Source of the DNA: an uncultured Lentisphaeria bacterium
GTDB lineage: Bacteria; Verrucomicrobiota; Lentisphaeria; Victivallales; UBA1829
DNA length: 8,563 nucleotides
Direction: 5' to 3'
Assembly (NCBI GenBank): GCA_905211485.1
Contig: CAJMAW010000121.1
Coordinates: 1 to 8,563, forward strand
This document shows positions 1-6,826 of the stretch, piece by piece. Position numbers and translations under genes: made by a program. Under the pieces are notes generated by a model. It was not told the DNA's origin and ran no database searches. It saw only the letters and a list, made by a program, of their open reading frames with translations. Position 1 is the stretch's first letter. The number at the start of each line of letters is the position of its first letter.

Positions 1-1
1 G

Positions 2-310
2 GAGGCCATGCGGAAGCAGAACGTCTATCTTCCGCTGGAGGACGATACGCTCATCACGCTCGACCGGCTCTGGGAGCAGATGATGGAAAAGGAGCGCTGC
101 GCAGCCATTGCGCAGGCCATGCGTACCCTGCCGGACGAGGACCGGGAAATATTTTACCGGTTTTACGATCTGTCGCAGACAGCCGCGCAGATCGCAGAGG
201 ACTTACATTTGAACGCGTCGACCGTGCGTTCGCGCCTGATGCGCGGACGGCGGACACTGCGCGAGGCTTTGGAAAAAGGAGGTCTGTTTTGTGAAGACGA
301 CGTGGGATGA
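2..310 (+). CDS. ECF-type RNA polymerase sigma factor, C-terminal part (5' end outside the window)
   Basis: The reading frame is open from the window edge, so the gene starts upstream and only about 102 codons of the C-terminal half are visible. The first ATG (8-10) is not convincing as a start, because a sigma factor needs a region 2 that would lie upstream of it. Counting from that ATG, residues 32-89 are sigma region 4: the LPDEDREIF block (41-49), then a helix-turn-helix at about 56-81 with AAQIAEDL and the STVRSRL recognition helix. This region reads the -35 promoter element. The frame ends with TGA inside the next gene (20-base overlap), which suggests translational coupling. The downstream partner is a membrane protein of the kind that often accompanies such sigma factors. 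The family call is firm; the regulon and signal cannot be read from this fragment. Confidence 0.88.
   Translation, partial: EAMRKQNVYLPLEDDTLITLDRLWEQMMEKERCAAIAQAMRTLPDEDREIFYRFYDLSQTAAQIAEDLHLNASTVRSRLMRGRRTLREALEKGGLFCEDDVG
276..282 (+). promoter_or_regulatory. Ribosome binding site that fixes a GTG start at 291
   Basis: AAGGAGG lies 8 bases before GTG at 291, inside the end of the sigma factor gene. It is a near-perfect Shine-Dalgarno sequence at ideal spacing. It supports the GTG start although that start overlaps the upstream gene by 20 bases. Confidence 0.8.
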
Positions 311-1439
311 GCTCATGCGCTATGCGCCGGAGCAGGAGATTCCGCTGCCCCCGATGCAGGACGGCGAGGGTGCGCGGATTTTGAGCAAGACGATGGGAAA
401 AATCAAAGAAACGAAGCGGAAGCCCGCACGGCCTGTCCGGACGGTGCTGATCGCGGCGGCAATCGCAGCGCTGTTGTGCGGCAGTGCGTTCGCGGCGCAC
501 TCTTTCGGCTGGTTCGACCGGCTGTTCGGCGAAAAAGCCGCGCTGGTCAAGGACCATGTCACGAGCTATGACGAAAAAACGTCTACAGATCTCACACAGC
601 CGGCGTACACCGAGGAAGAACAGGCCATGATCGCCGAGGGCACGATGCAGGTGCCCGACACTGCCGATTTGGCGGATACGGGCGTATCGGCCACGACGGA
701 GAATTTCGTGTTTACGCTCCAATCCATGCTCGTCTCGAAGGATTCTGTGCTTGCGGTCATGCGCGTCGACGCGCGGACGGACAAGGCCGCGGCGACGCTT
801 GCCGCGCTGCCGGAGGCCAGTGACAACGAGAAGGAGATGGCTCGGATGCTGCAGGTGCACGTGCGCAACAACATTGACTTCCGCGGAGATCATAGTCTGG
901 AATGGAAGCTTGGCGGTATGGGGATGCACATCATTCAGGTGGAAGGACGCACGGCATATATGGTTCTGACGAACAACGGCGGTGAAATTGAACCGGGCGA
1001 CCGGCTGCTGTTTCAGGCGTGGTATCAGGACAAGACCGTTGATCTGTTTGAACTTGCGGTGCCGGATCAGCTGGTACAGGAGCTGGTGATCAAGCTGGAC
1101 GAATCGGAATACGAGGATCAGTATGACTGCTGGCAGACGGCAACGATCACGCCGATCTCCTTCCGGCTTGAAGGCCGCTACGGACGCAACTGGAGCGTTC
1201 CGGAAACAAATAGTGCCGTTTCCATTACACTGAAGGACGGAACAAGCTTCGAACTTGCCAGCAAGGAAAACGGCTACTCGTACAGCGACTATGGAACCTA
1301 CGGTTCCATGAGTTCCTCCGGCACCGGAATGCCGGAAGAGGACCGCACAAAGAAGACCTGGCTGTTCTCCCAGCTGATCGATCTGGACGAACTGGCCTCC
1401 ATCACCGTGTGCGGCGTGACATACCCGATTTTACAATAA
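291..1439 (+). CDS. Single-pass membrane protein, DUF4179 / anti-sigma-like, paired with the sigma factor
   Basis: This 382-residue protein has a short cytoplasmic N-terminus of about 50 residues rich in Lys/Arg just before the membrane. One hydrophobic segment follows at about 51-69 (starting TVLIAAAIAALL), and then a long outside domain of about 310 residues. The layout and the position directly after an ECF sigma gene match DUF4179-type proteins of Firmicutes, which are thought to act as membrane-bound regulators of their sigma factor. The outer domain contains predicted beta-rich stretches and a Ser/Tyr/Gly-rich patch near 325-347, but no catalytic motif I recognise. The cytoplasmic part has no Cys or His, so it is not a zinc-binding anti-sigma domain of the HxxxCxxC type. 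The GTG start is set by the strong RBS at 276-282. Codon choice (Gly mostly GGC, many ACG and GCG) differs from the genes after 1547. The anti-sigma role is inferred from context. Confidence 0.75.
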   Translation: MKTTWDELMRYAPEQEIPLPPMQDGEGARILSKTMGKIKETKRKPARPVRTVLIAAAIAALLCGSAFAAHSFGWFDRLFGEKAALVKDHVTSYDEKTSTDLTQPAYTEEEQAMIAEGTMQVPDTADLADTGVSATTENFVFTLQSMLVSKDSVLAVMRVDARTDKAAATLAALPEASDNEKEMARMLQVHVRNNIDFRGDHSLEWKLGGMGMHIIQVEGRTAYMVLTNNGGEIEPGDRLLFQAWYQDKTVDLFELAVPDQLVQELVIKLDESEYEDQYDCWQTATITPISFRLEGRYGRNWSVPETNSAVSITLKDGTSFELASKENGYSYSDYGTYGSMSSSGTGMPEEDRTKKTWLFSQLIDLDELASITVCGVTYPILQ

Positions 1440-1487
1440 AAACAACGCAAAGCAACATAATCGGAATATATACATCACAAATAAGCA

Positions 1488-1517
1488 TTTCCAATCTGCT
1501 GCCGGGTATGCTAAACT
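1488..1517 (+). promoter_or_regulatory. Possible sigma-70-type promoter for the metabolic cluster
   Basis: TTTCCA at 1488-1493 and TAAACT at 1512-1517 are 18 bases apart, each matching 4 of 6 consensus positions. Transcription would start near 1524, about 20 bases before the E3 start codon. The 107-base gap is AT-rich compared with both neighbours, as expected of a promoter region. The match is weak, and I see no clear operator or riboswitch fold. Confidence 0.3.
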
Positions 1518-1546
1518 AAGGAAAAATACAGCAGGAGGAATTTAAA

Positions 1547-2920
1547 ATGCAGGAATTTGATCTGATCGTGATCGGCGGCGGGCCGGGCGGCTATCTCTGC
1601 GCGGAACGCGCGGGAAAGGCGGGGCTGCGGACGGCACTGATCGAAAAGCGCGCGCTGGGCGGCACCTGTCTGAACGAGGGCTGCATGCCCACGAAAACAC
1701 TTCTTTATTCCGCAAAACTCTACGACTACGCAAAGGGCGGCGCCGCCAAATACGGAATCCGCTCCTCCGCGGAACTGGACCATGCGGCCGTGATTGCGCG
1801 CAAGGACCGGATTGTCAAGACTTTGACCTCCGGAGTGGCGGCTCAGATGAAGGCGGCGAAAGTCAAAGTGGTGAACGCATCCGCGAAAATCTCGGGGAAG
1901 AGCGCCTCCGGCTTTCTGGTGACGGCCTCGAACGGGGAAAACTATGAGGGGAGAAATCTGATTCTTGCTTCGGGCTCATCCGCGGCAGTGCCGCCGATTC
2001 CGGGACTGAAGGAGTCTCTGGAAAAGGGAATTGCAGTGACCAACCGGGAAATTCTTGCGCTGAAAGAGCTTCCGGGAAAACTGATCGTGCTCGGGGGAGG
2101 GGTGATCGGACTTGAAATGGCGTCCTACTTCCAGTCCGCCGGATCGGAAGTGACGGTGGTGGAAATGCTGAATAAAATCGGAGGGCCTGTGGACGGGGAA
2201 ATGTCCAGGGCGCTGCAGGAGATATATGCGAAACGGGGAGTGAAGTTCCTGCTTTCCACAAAGGCCGTTGCCGTAAACGGAGGAGAGTTGACTGTGGAAG
2301 CGACAGACGGAAAAAAATCCGTGATTTCCGCGGACAAAATTCTGGTATCCGTCGGCCGCCGCGCCGCGACAGCGGGGCTGGGACTGGAATCCATCGGAGT
2401 GTATACCGAACGCGGAGCCATCGTCACGGATGAGACGATGAAGACCAATATCCCCCGCGTTTACGCTGTGGGAGACGTCAACGGGAAGTCCATGCTTGCA
2501 CACACCGCCTACCGCGAAGCGGAAGTTGCGGTCAATGTCATTGCCGGAGAACGCGACTCCATGAGCTACGCTGCGATTCCCTCCGTGATTTACACGAATC
2601 CGGAAGTGGCGTCCGTCGGGGAAACGGAAGAGACTGCGTCCGCAAAGGGCCTGAAATTCAGCGTGGTCAAACTTCCCCTTCAGTTCAGCGGCCGCTATCT
2701 GGCGGAGAACGAGGGCGGGAACGGATTCGTCAAACTCCTGCTGAATTCGGACGGCATCCTGATCGGAGGAGGAATGATCGGCAATCCCGGTTCGGAAATG
2801 ATTTTCGGACTCGCCATGGCCGTGACAAGAAGACTCTCCTGCCGGGATTTGGCCAAAGTCGTTTTCCCGCATCCGACGGTCAGTGAAATTTTCCGGGAAG
2901 CCGTTCTTTCCCGTGTCTGA
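1547..2920 (+). CDS. lpdA: Dihydrolipoyl dehydrogenase (E3 of a 2-oxoacid/acetoin dehydrogenase complex)
   Basis: This FAD enzyme re-oxidises the dihydrolipoyl arm of a 2-oxoacid or acetoin dehydrogenase E2 and passes electrons to NAD+, in the cytoplasm. The 457-residue length is normal for the family. Visible motifs, in order: an FAD-binding GGGPGG (10-15); the redox disulfide GGTCLNEGCMPTK with Cys41 and Cys46; a second nucleotide-binding GGGVIGLE (183-190); the FAD-contacting VGDVNG (Asp310); and the C-terminal catalytic pair HPTVSE with His442 and Glu447. All key residues are present, and the protein begins directly with the Rossmann fold, so it carries no lipoyl domain. The ATG is preceded by AGGAGG at 1533-1538 with 8-base spacing. 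The next gene encodes a fused E1, so E3 and E1 probably serve the same complex. Mercuric or glutathione reductase is unlikely because the HPTxSE signature and Cys spacing fit E3. Confidence 0.95.
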   Translation: MQEFDLIVIGGGPGGYLCAERAGKAGLRTALIEKRALGGTCLNEGCMPTKTLLYSAKLYDYAKGGAAKYGIRSSAELDHAAVIARKDRIVKTLTSGVAAQMKAAKVKVVNASAKISGKSASGFLVTASNGENYEGRNLILASGSSAAVPPIPGLKESLEKGIAVTNREILALKELPGKLIVLGGGVIGLEMASYFQSAGSEVTVVEMLNKIGGPVDGEMSRALQEIYAKRGVKFLLSTKAVAVNGGELTVEATDGKKSVISADKILVSVGRRAATAGLGLESIGVYTERGAIVTDETMKTNIPRVYAVGDVNGKSMLAHTAYREAEVAVNVIAGERDSMSYAAIPSVIYTNPEVASVGETEETASAKGLKFSVVKLPLQFSGRYLAENEGGNGFVKLLLNSDGILIGGGMIGNPGSEMIFGLAMAVTRRLSCRDLAKVVFPHPTVSEIFREAVLSRV

Positions 2921-2923
2921 GCC

Positions 2924-2951
2924 CGGATCCAATTGTGGAGAACCGTTTTTT
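2924..2951 (+). terminator. Weak hairpin with T-run after the E3 gene: possible terminator or attenuator
   Basis: Four bases after the E3 stop, CGG at 2924-2926 and TCCA can pair with TGGA and CCG at 2943-2945 around an ATTG loop, with small internal mismatches. TTTTTT follows at once. The stem is short and imperfect, so full termination is doubtful. Partial read-through would lower expression of the downstream genes relative to E3. Confidence 0.3.
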
Positions 2952-2958
2952 GTTTGAT

Positions 2959-2988
2959 TTGAAAGAAAAAAATAAATTTTTTCATACT
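2959..2988 (+). promoter_or_regulatory. Possible second promoter, upstream of the E1 fusion gene
   Basis: TTGAAA at 2959-2964 (5 of 6 consensus) and CATACT at 2983-2988 (4 of 6) are 18 bases apart within a strongly AT-rich stretch (about 2946-2995). The spacer between E3 and E1 (103 bases) is much longer than the 6-base gap that follows E1, which leaves room for a separate promoter. AT-rich DNA gives such matches by chance, so this is a suggestion only. Confidence 0.3.
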
Positions 2989-3023
2989 ATTTTTCACCGT
3001 TTTCAGAAAGAGAAGGAAAAAAC

Positions 3024-5495
3024 ATGCCGAAGAGTCAGTTTGTTGATCCGGCCGAAGTCCGGAAAACCGGAGTCCTGGAATTCGGAACCATCCCGTTGAA
3101 TGCGTACAACAAGACGCTGAAAGAGGAACGGGAAATCTACAGTGATGCGGATCTTGTCGGGATTTACAAGGATATGCAGTATATCCGCGAATTCGAGACC
3201 ATGCTTTTCCAGGTCCGCACCACAAAGCATTACAACGGAGTTGATTATCTTTACACGGGCCCGGCGCATCTTTACATCGGGCAGGAATCCGCGGCCGTCG
3301 GGATGGCGTACAGCCTGACGCATGACGATCAGATTTTCGGATCTCACCGCAGTCACGGCGAAGTACTCGCCAAGGGATTCAACGCCGTGAAGAATCTTCC
3401 GGAAAAGGAACTGGAATCCATCATGAAGGAATTTCATGACGGTGCGCTTCTGAAGGTCATCGAAAAGGAAAACAAGAGCGGCGATATCCGCGATCTCGCC
3501 ACCGATTTCCTCCTCTACGGTTTCATGGCGGAACTTTTCGGACGCGAAAACGGTTTCACGCGCGGCCTGGGCAATTCCATGCATGTGTTTTTCACGCCCT
3601 TCGGGATTTATCCGAACAATGCGATTGTCGGGGGCTCGGGCGGAATCACAGTGGGCGCAGCTCTGTACAAGAAGGTCAACGGAAAGCCGGGAATCGTGGT
3701 GTGCAACATCGGAGACGGGTCTCTGGCACGCGGTCCGGTCTGGGAAGCGCTGAACTTCTCCTCCATGGATCAGTTCTACCAGCTCTGGGAAGGCGCCTAC
3801 CGCGGCGGACTTCCGTTGATTTTCAACTGCTTCAATAACAGTTACGGAATGGGCGGCCAGACGGCCGGGGAAACCATGGCCTACGGCATCGCCGCCAGAA
3901 TCGGAGCAGGCGTGAATGCGGATATGATGCACTCGGAACGGGTGGACGGATACAATCCGCTTGCGGTCATCGATGCTTTCCGGCGCAAACGCAAAATTCT
4001 TGAGGAAAAACGCGGTCCGGTTTTCCTCGACACCGTCACCTACCGTTTCGTCGGTCATTCCGCCACGGACAGCTCCACCTACCGGACCAAGGAAGAAATC
4101 GAAGCCTGGCAGAAAGTCGACGCCATTGCCGTTTACCGTGAAAAGCTGGAAAAGGGCAAAGTCGCCTCCGGCTCGGACTTTGATGAAATCAACGAATCCA
4201 TCAAAAAGCGCATCACACGCCTGATGAAACTGGCCATCGACGATTCCGTCTCGCCGCGGATCAATCCCGCCTCCGAACCTGATGCCATCCGGAAATACAT
4301 GTTCTCCAACAAGCATGTGGAGAAATATGACAGCCGGAAGCCGGATGTTTCCATGCCTCTGGAGGAAAATCCGCGCATTCTGAAACTGAAGGACAAAGTC
4401 CGCTTCGGCCGCGACGCGAACGGGAAAGAGGTCTCCAAACTGAAGGTTTTCTCTCTCCGCGACGCTCTTTTTGAAGCCATCATCCACAAATTCTACACCG
4501 ACCCGACCCTCATCGCCTTCGGCGAGGACAACCGCGACTGGGGCGGCGCTTTCGGCGTTTACGGCGGACTCACCGACTCCATTCCCTATCACCGTTTCTT
4601 CAATGCGCCGATTTCGGAAAGCGCGATTGTCGCGGTGGCGGTCGGCTATGCGATGTGCGGAGGACGCGCCATTCCTGAACTGATGTACTGCGACTTCCTC
4701 GGATGCGCGGGGGATGAAGTGTTCAATCAGATGTCCAAATGGCAGAGCATGTCTGCCGGAATACTCCAGATGCCCGTGGTGCTCCGCGTGTCGGTGGGAG
4801 CCAAGTACGGAGCGCAGCATGCGCAGGACTGGACAAGTCTCGTTTCCCACATTCCCGGGCTCAAGGTCTGCTTCCCCGCGACTCCCTATGATGCCAAGGG
4901 CCTCATGAACGCCGCCCTCTCCGGAAGCGACCCCGTAGTCTTTTTTGAAAGCCAGAAACTCTACGACATCGGAGAAATGTTCCATGAAGGCGGCGTGCCG
5001 GAAGAATATTACGAAATTCCGATCGGAGAGCCGGATATCAAACGGCGCGGCAGCGACCTCACAATTCTGAGCGTGGGCGCGGCATTGTACCCTGCAATGG
5101 CCGCCGCGGATCGTCTGAGCGCGGAATTCGGACTGGAGACGGAAGTGATCGACGCCCGCAGCCTGGTGCCCTTCAATTACGAACCTGTGATCGAATCTGT
5201 GAAGAAGACCGGACGCATCGTTCTGATTTCCGATGCCTGCGAACGCGGATCCCATCTGAACGACTTTGCCTCGAATCTGACGCGTCTTTGCTTTGACCAT
5301 CTTGATGCGCCTCCGATGATTGTGAGTGCGCCCAACACCATTTCGCCGTGTCCGGAACTGGAAAAATTCTATTATCCGCAGGCGTCGTGGATTCTCGATG
5401 CCGTGCATGAGGGAATTCTCCCGCTGCCGGGATATGTGCCGGGAATGAACTTCACGCGGGTGGAGAAAATCCGCCGTGAAAAACTGGGGATCTGA
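3024..5495 (+). CDS. TPP-dependent dehydrogenase E1, alpha and beta subunits fused in one chain
   Basis: This 823-residue protein joins the two halves of a 2-oxoacid or acetoin dehydrogenase E1, which decarboxylates or cleaves the substrate on TPP and hands the acyl group to lipoyl-E2. Alpha half (about 40-400): the TPP/Mg motif starts at GDG (230-232) and ends at Asn271-Asn272 followed by SYGMG, and His345 sits in a GHSATD loop like the conserved E1-alpha active-site loop. Beta half (about 475-810): FGEDN (Glu501), catalytic Glu532 in APISES, and His599 in GAQHAQD. A charged linker of about 75 residues joins them. The spacing between GDG and the Asn pair is about 12 residues longer than usual (extra DQFYQLWEG-type segment, 249-262), near the active-site entrance. 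AGAAGGA at 3011-3017 supports the ATG start. Separate alpha and beta genes are commoner; fusions are known in some phyla. The substrate is not evident: pyruvate, branched-chain 2-oxoacids, acetoin or a sugar-derived ketone all remain possible. No E2 gene is in the window. Confidence 0.9.
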   Translation: MPKSQFVDPAEVRKTGVLEFGTIPLNAYNKTLKEEREIYSDADLVGIYKDMQYIREFETMLFQVRTTKHYNGVDYLYTGPAHLYIGQESAAVGMAYSLTHDDQIFGSHRSHGEVLAKGFNAVKNLPEKELESIMKEFHDGALLKVIEKENKSGDIRDLATDFLLYGFMAELFGRENGFTRGLGNSMHVFFTPFGIYPNNAIVGGSGGITVGAALYKKVNGKPGIVVCNIGDGSLARGPVWEALNFSSMDQFYQLWEGAYRGGLPLIFNCFNNSYGMGGQTAGETMAYGIAARIGAGVNADMMHSERVDGYNPLAVIDAFRRKRKILEEKRGPVFLDTVTYRFVGHSATDSSTYRTKEEIEAWQKVDAIAVYREKLEKGKVASGSDFDEINESIKKRITRLMKLAIDDSVSPRINPASEPDAIRKYMFSNKHVEKYDSRKPDVSMPLEENPRILKLKDKVRFGRDANGKEVSKLKVFSLRDALFEAIIHKFYTDPTLIAFGEDNRDWGGAFGVYGGLTDSIPYHRFFNAPISESAIVAVAVGYAMCGGRAIPELMYCDFLGCAGDEVFNQMSKWQSMSAGILQMPVVLRVSVGAKYGAQHAQDWTSLVSHIPGLKVCFPATPYDAKGLMNAALSGSDPVVFFESQKLYDIGEMFHEGGVPEEYYEIPIGEPDIKRRGSDLTILSVGAALYPAMAAADRLSAEFGLETEVIDARSLVPFNYEPVIESVKKTGRIVLISDACERGSHLNDFASNLTRLCFDHLDAPPMIVSAPNTISPCPELEKFYYPQASWILDAVHEGILPLPGYVPGMNFTRVEKIRREKLGI

Positions 5496-5501
5496 CATCA
5501 A

Positions 5502-6764
5502 ATGAAAACAACGGCAGTAAGACTTTACGGAAAGGAAGACCTCCGTCTGGAGAGCTTTGAACTGCCTCCGATGAAGGAGGATGAAATTCTGGCCAGGATT
5601 GTTTCAGACAGTCTGTGCATGTCCAGTTTCAAAGCCTCGGAGCAGGGGGCGAAACACAAACGCGTTCCGGACAACGTTGCGGAGAATCCGGTCATCATCG
5701 GGCATGAGTTCTGCGGCGAGATAGTGGAGGTCGGGCCCAAATGGGCCTCCCGTTTCAAAAAGGGAGACCATTTTTCGATTCAGCCTGCGCTGAACTACAA
5801 AGGGACGCTCAACTCCCCCGGATATTCCTATCCCTATATCGGCGGAGACGCTACTTATATCATCATCCCGAACGAGGTGATGGAACTGGGCTGTCTGCTC
5901 CCGTATGCGGGAGAGGCATTCTTCTACGGATCCCTGGCGGAACCGATGAGCTGCATCGTCGGGGCGTTCCATGCAAATTACCACACCACGAACGGAAGTT
6001 ATGTGCACCGGATGGGGATAGTGGAAGGGGGAAGAATGGCGCTTCTGGCGGGCGTCGGACCGATGGGGCTCGGCGCAATCGACTATGCTCTGCACGGTCC
6101 CAGACGCCCCGGACTGCTGGTCGTTACGGATATTGATGACGCCCGTCTCGCCCGCGCAGAGGAGCTTTATCCTCCGGAATCCGCTGCAAAGGACGGAATC
6201 CGCCTCGTCTACCTGAACACCAGGGAAGGGGATGCGGTTCAGAAACTGATGGAAGTTTCCGGAGGAAGCGGATATGACGACGTCATGTGCTTTGCCCCGG
6301 TCCGCGCCGTCGTTGAGACCGGCGACCGGATCCTTGCCAGAGACGGATGTCTGAATTTCTTCGCCGGCCCCATGGATCCTGCTTTCCGTGCCGAATTCAA
6401 TTTTTACAATGTCCATTACGCTTCCACTCATATCGTCGGCACTTCCGGGGGAAACACGGACGATATGATCGAATCCCTGAAGCTGATGGAAGAAGGCCGG
6501 ATCAACCCCGCCGCGATGATTACGCATATCGGCGGTCTGGATGCCGTCATCGGCGCCACACTGAACCTTCCGCGCATTCCGGGAGGGAAGAAACTCATTT
6601 ACACCGGAATTCAGATGGGACTCTGCGCCATTGCCGATTTTGCGGAAAAGGGCAAGAGCGATCCGCTTTTCGCCAGACTGGCGGAATCCGTTGCGAAACA
6701 CCGGAATCTCTGGAATGCGGAGGCGGAAAAAATCCTGCTCTCCCATTTCGGCGTGTTCCCGTGA
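5502..6764 (+). CDS. sorE: L-sorbose-1-phosphate reductase-like zinc-dependent dehydrogenase (SorE type)
   Basis: This 420-residue medium-chain dehydrogenase closely resembles SorE of enteric bacteria as I remember it. SorE reduces L-sorbose 1-phosphate to D-glucitol 6-phosphate with NAD(P)H. Shared blocks include the N-terminus MKTTAVRLYGKEDLRLE, the DSLCMSS segment, GHEFCGEIVEVG, the YSYPYIGGDATYIIIPNEVM region, LNFFAGP, VGTSGGNTDDM (312-322) and GGKKLIYTG. Likely catalytic zinc ligands are Cys39, His68, Glu69 and/or Glu147 (in SLAEPMSC). The four-Cys structural zinc loop of classical alcohol dehydrogenases is absent, as expected for this branch. The NAD(P)-binding site is GVGPMG (184-189). 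It starts 6 bases after the E1 stop with only a weak GGGGA (5486-5490) as RBS, so translation is probably coupled to E1. The following gene carries a sorbitol-6-phosphate dehydrogenase-like domain, the natural next step. The true substrate could be another ketose or ketose phosphate, as subfamily members differ. Confidence 0.85.
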   Translation: MKTTAVRLYGKEDLRLESFELPPMKEDEILARIVSDSLCMSSFKASEQGAKHKRVPDNVAENPVIIGHEFCGEIVEVGPKWASRFKKGDHFSIQPALNYKGTLNSPGYSYPYIGGDATYIIIPNEVMELGCLLPYAGEAFFYGSLAEPMSCIVGAFHANYHTTNGSYVHRMGIVEGGRMALLAGVGPMGLGAIDYALHGPRRPGLLVVTDIDDARLARAEELYPPESAAKDGIRLVYLNTREGDAVQKLMEVSGGSGYDDVMCFAPVRAVVETGDRILARDGCLNFFAGPMDPAFRAEFNFYNVHYASTHIVGTSGGNTDDMIESLKLMEEGRINPAAMITHIGGLDAVIGATLNLPRIPGGKKLIYTGIQMGLCAIADFAEKGKSDPLFARLAESVAKHRNLWNAEAEKILLSHFGVFP

Positions 6765-6814
6765 GAAGAACATCTGGACATGCAGAATGAATGAGATGTG
6801 AGAGACTGACAAAA

Positions 6815-6822
6815 AAGGTGAT
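6815..6822 (+). promoter_or_regulatory. Ribosome binding site for the aldolase/dehydrogenase fusion
   Basis: AAGGTGAT lies four bases before ATG at 6827 and is complementary to the 16S rRNA 3' end. It fixes the start of the last gene, which otherwise might be missed because it has no stop codon in the window. Confidence 0.65.
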
Positions 6823-6826
6823 CTGA

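Noticed and set aside
8..10. ATG at 8 preceded by GGAGG as the true start of the sigma factor
   Set aside because: GGAGG is only two bases from the ATG, too close for a ribosome site, and starting here would remove sigma region 2. The frame is open to the window edge.
751..969. A 72-codon plus-strand open frame inside the DUF4179-like gene
   Set aside because: It is in another frame of a well supported gene, is Arg/Cys-rich and has no RBS of note.
1976..2932. A 318-codon minus-strand open frame opposite the E3 gene
   Set aside because: The E3 gene has every family motif. The antisense product is His/Arg/Ser-rich with no recognisable fold.
3003..5501. An 832-codon open frame on the minus strand opposite the whole E1 gene
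   Set aside because: It uses the same triplet boundaries as E1, so it stays open simply because E1 has no TTA, CTA or TCA codons, as expected in GC-rich, biased coding DNA. Its translation is rich in His, Arg and Phe with no recognisable domain, while E1 has clear catalytic motifs.
5734..5747. Perfect inverted repeat GGCCC-AAAT-GGGCC as a terminator or operator
   Set aside because: It lies inside the SorE-like coding region within a conserved part of the protein, has no T-run, and is short enough to arise by chance.
5604..6812. A 402-codon minus-strand open frame opposite the SorE-like gene
   Set aside because: Same cause: an antisense shadow of a gene with strong family similarity. It has no convincing RBS or domain.
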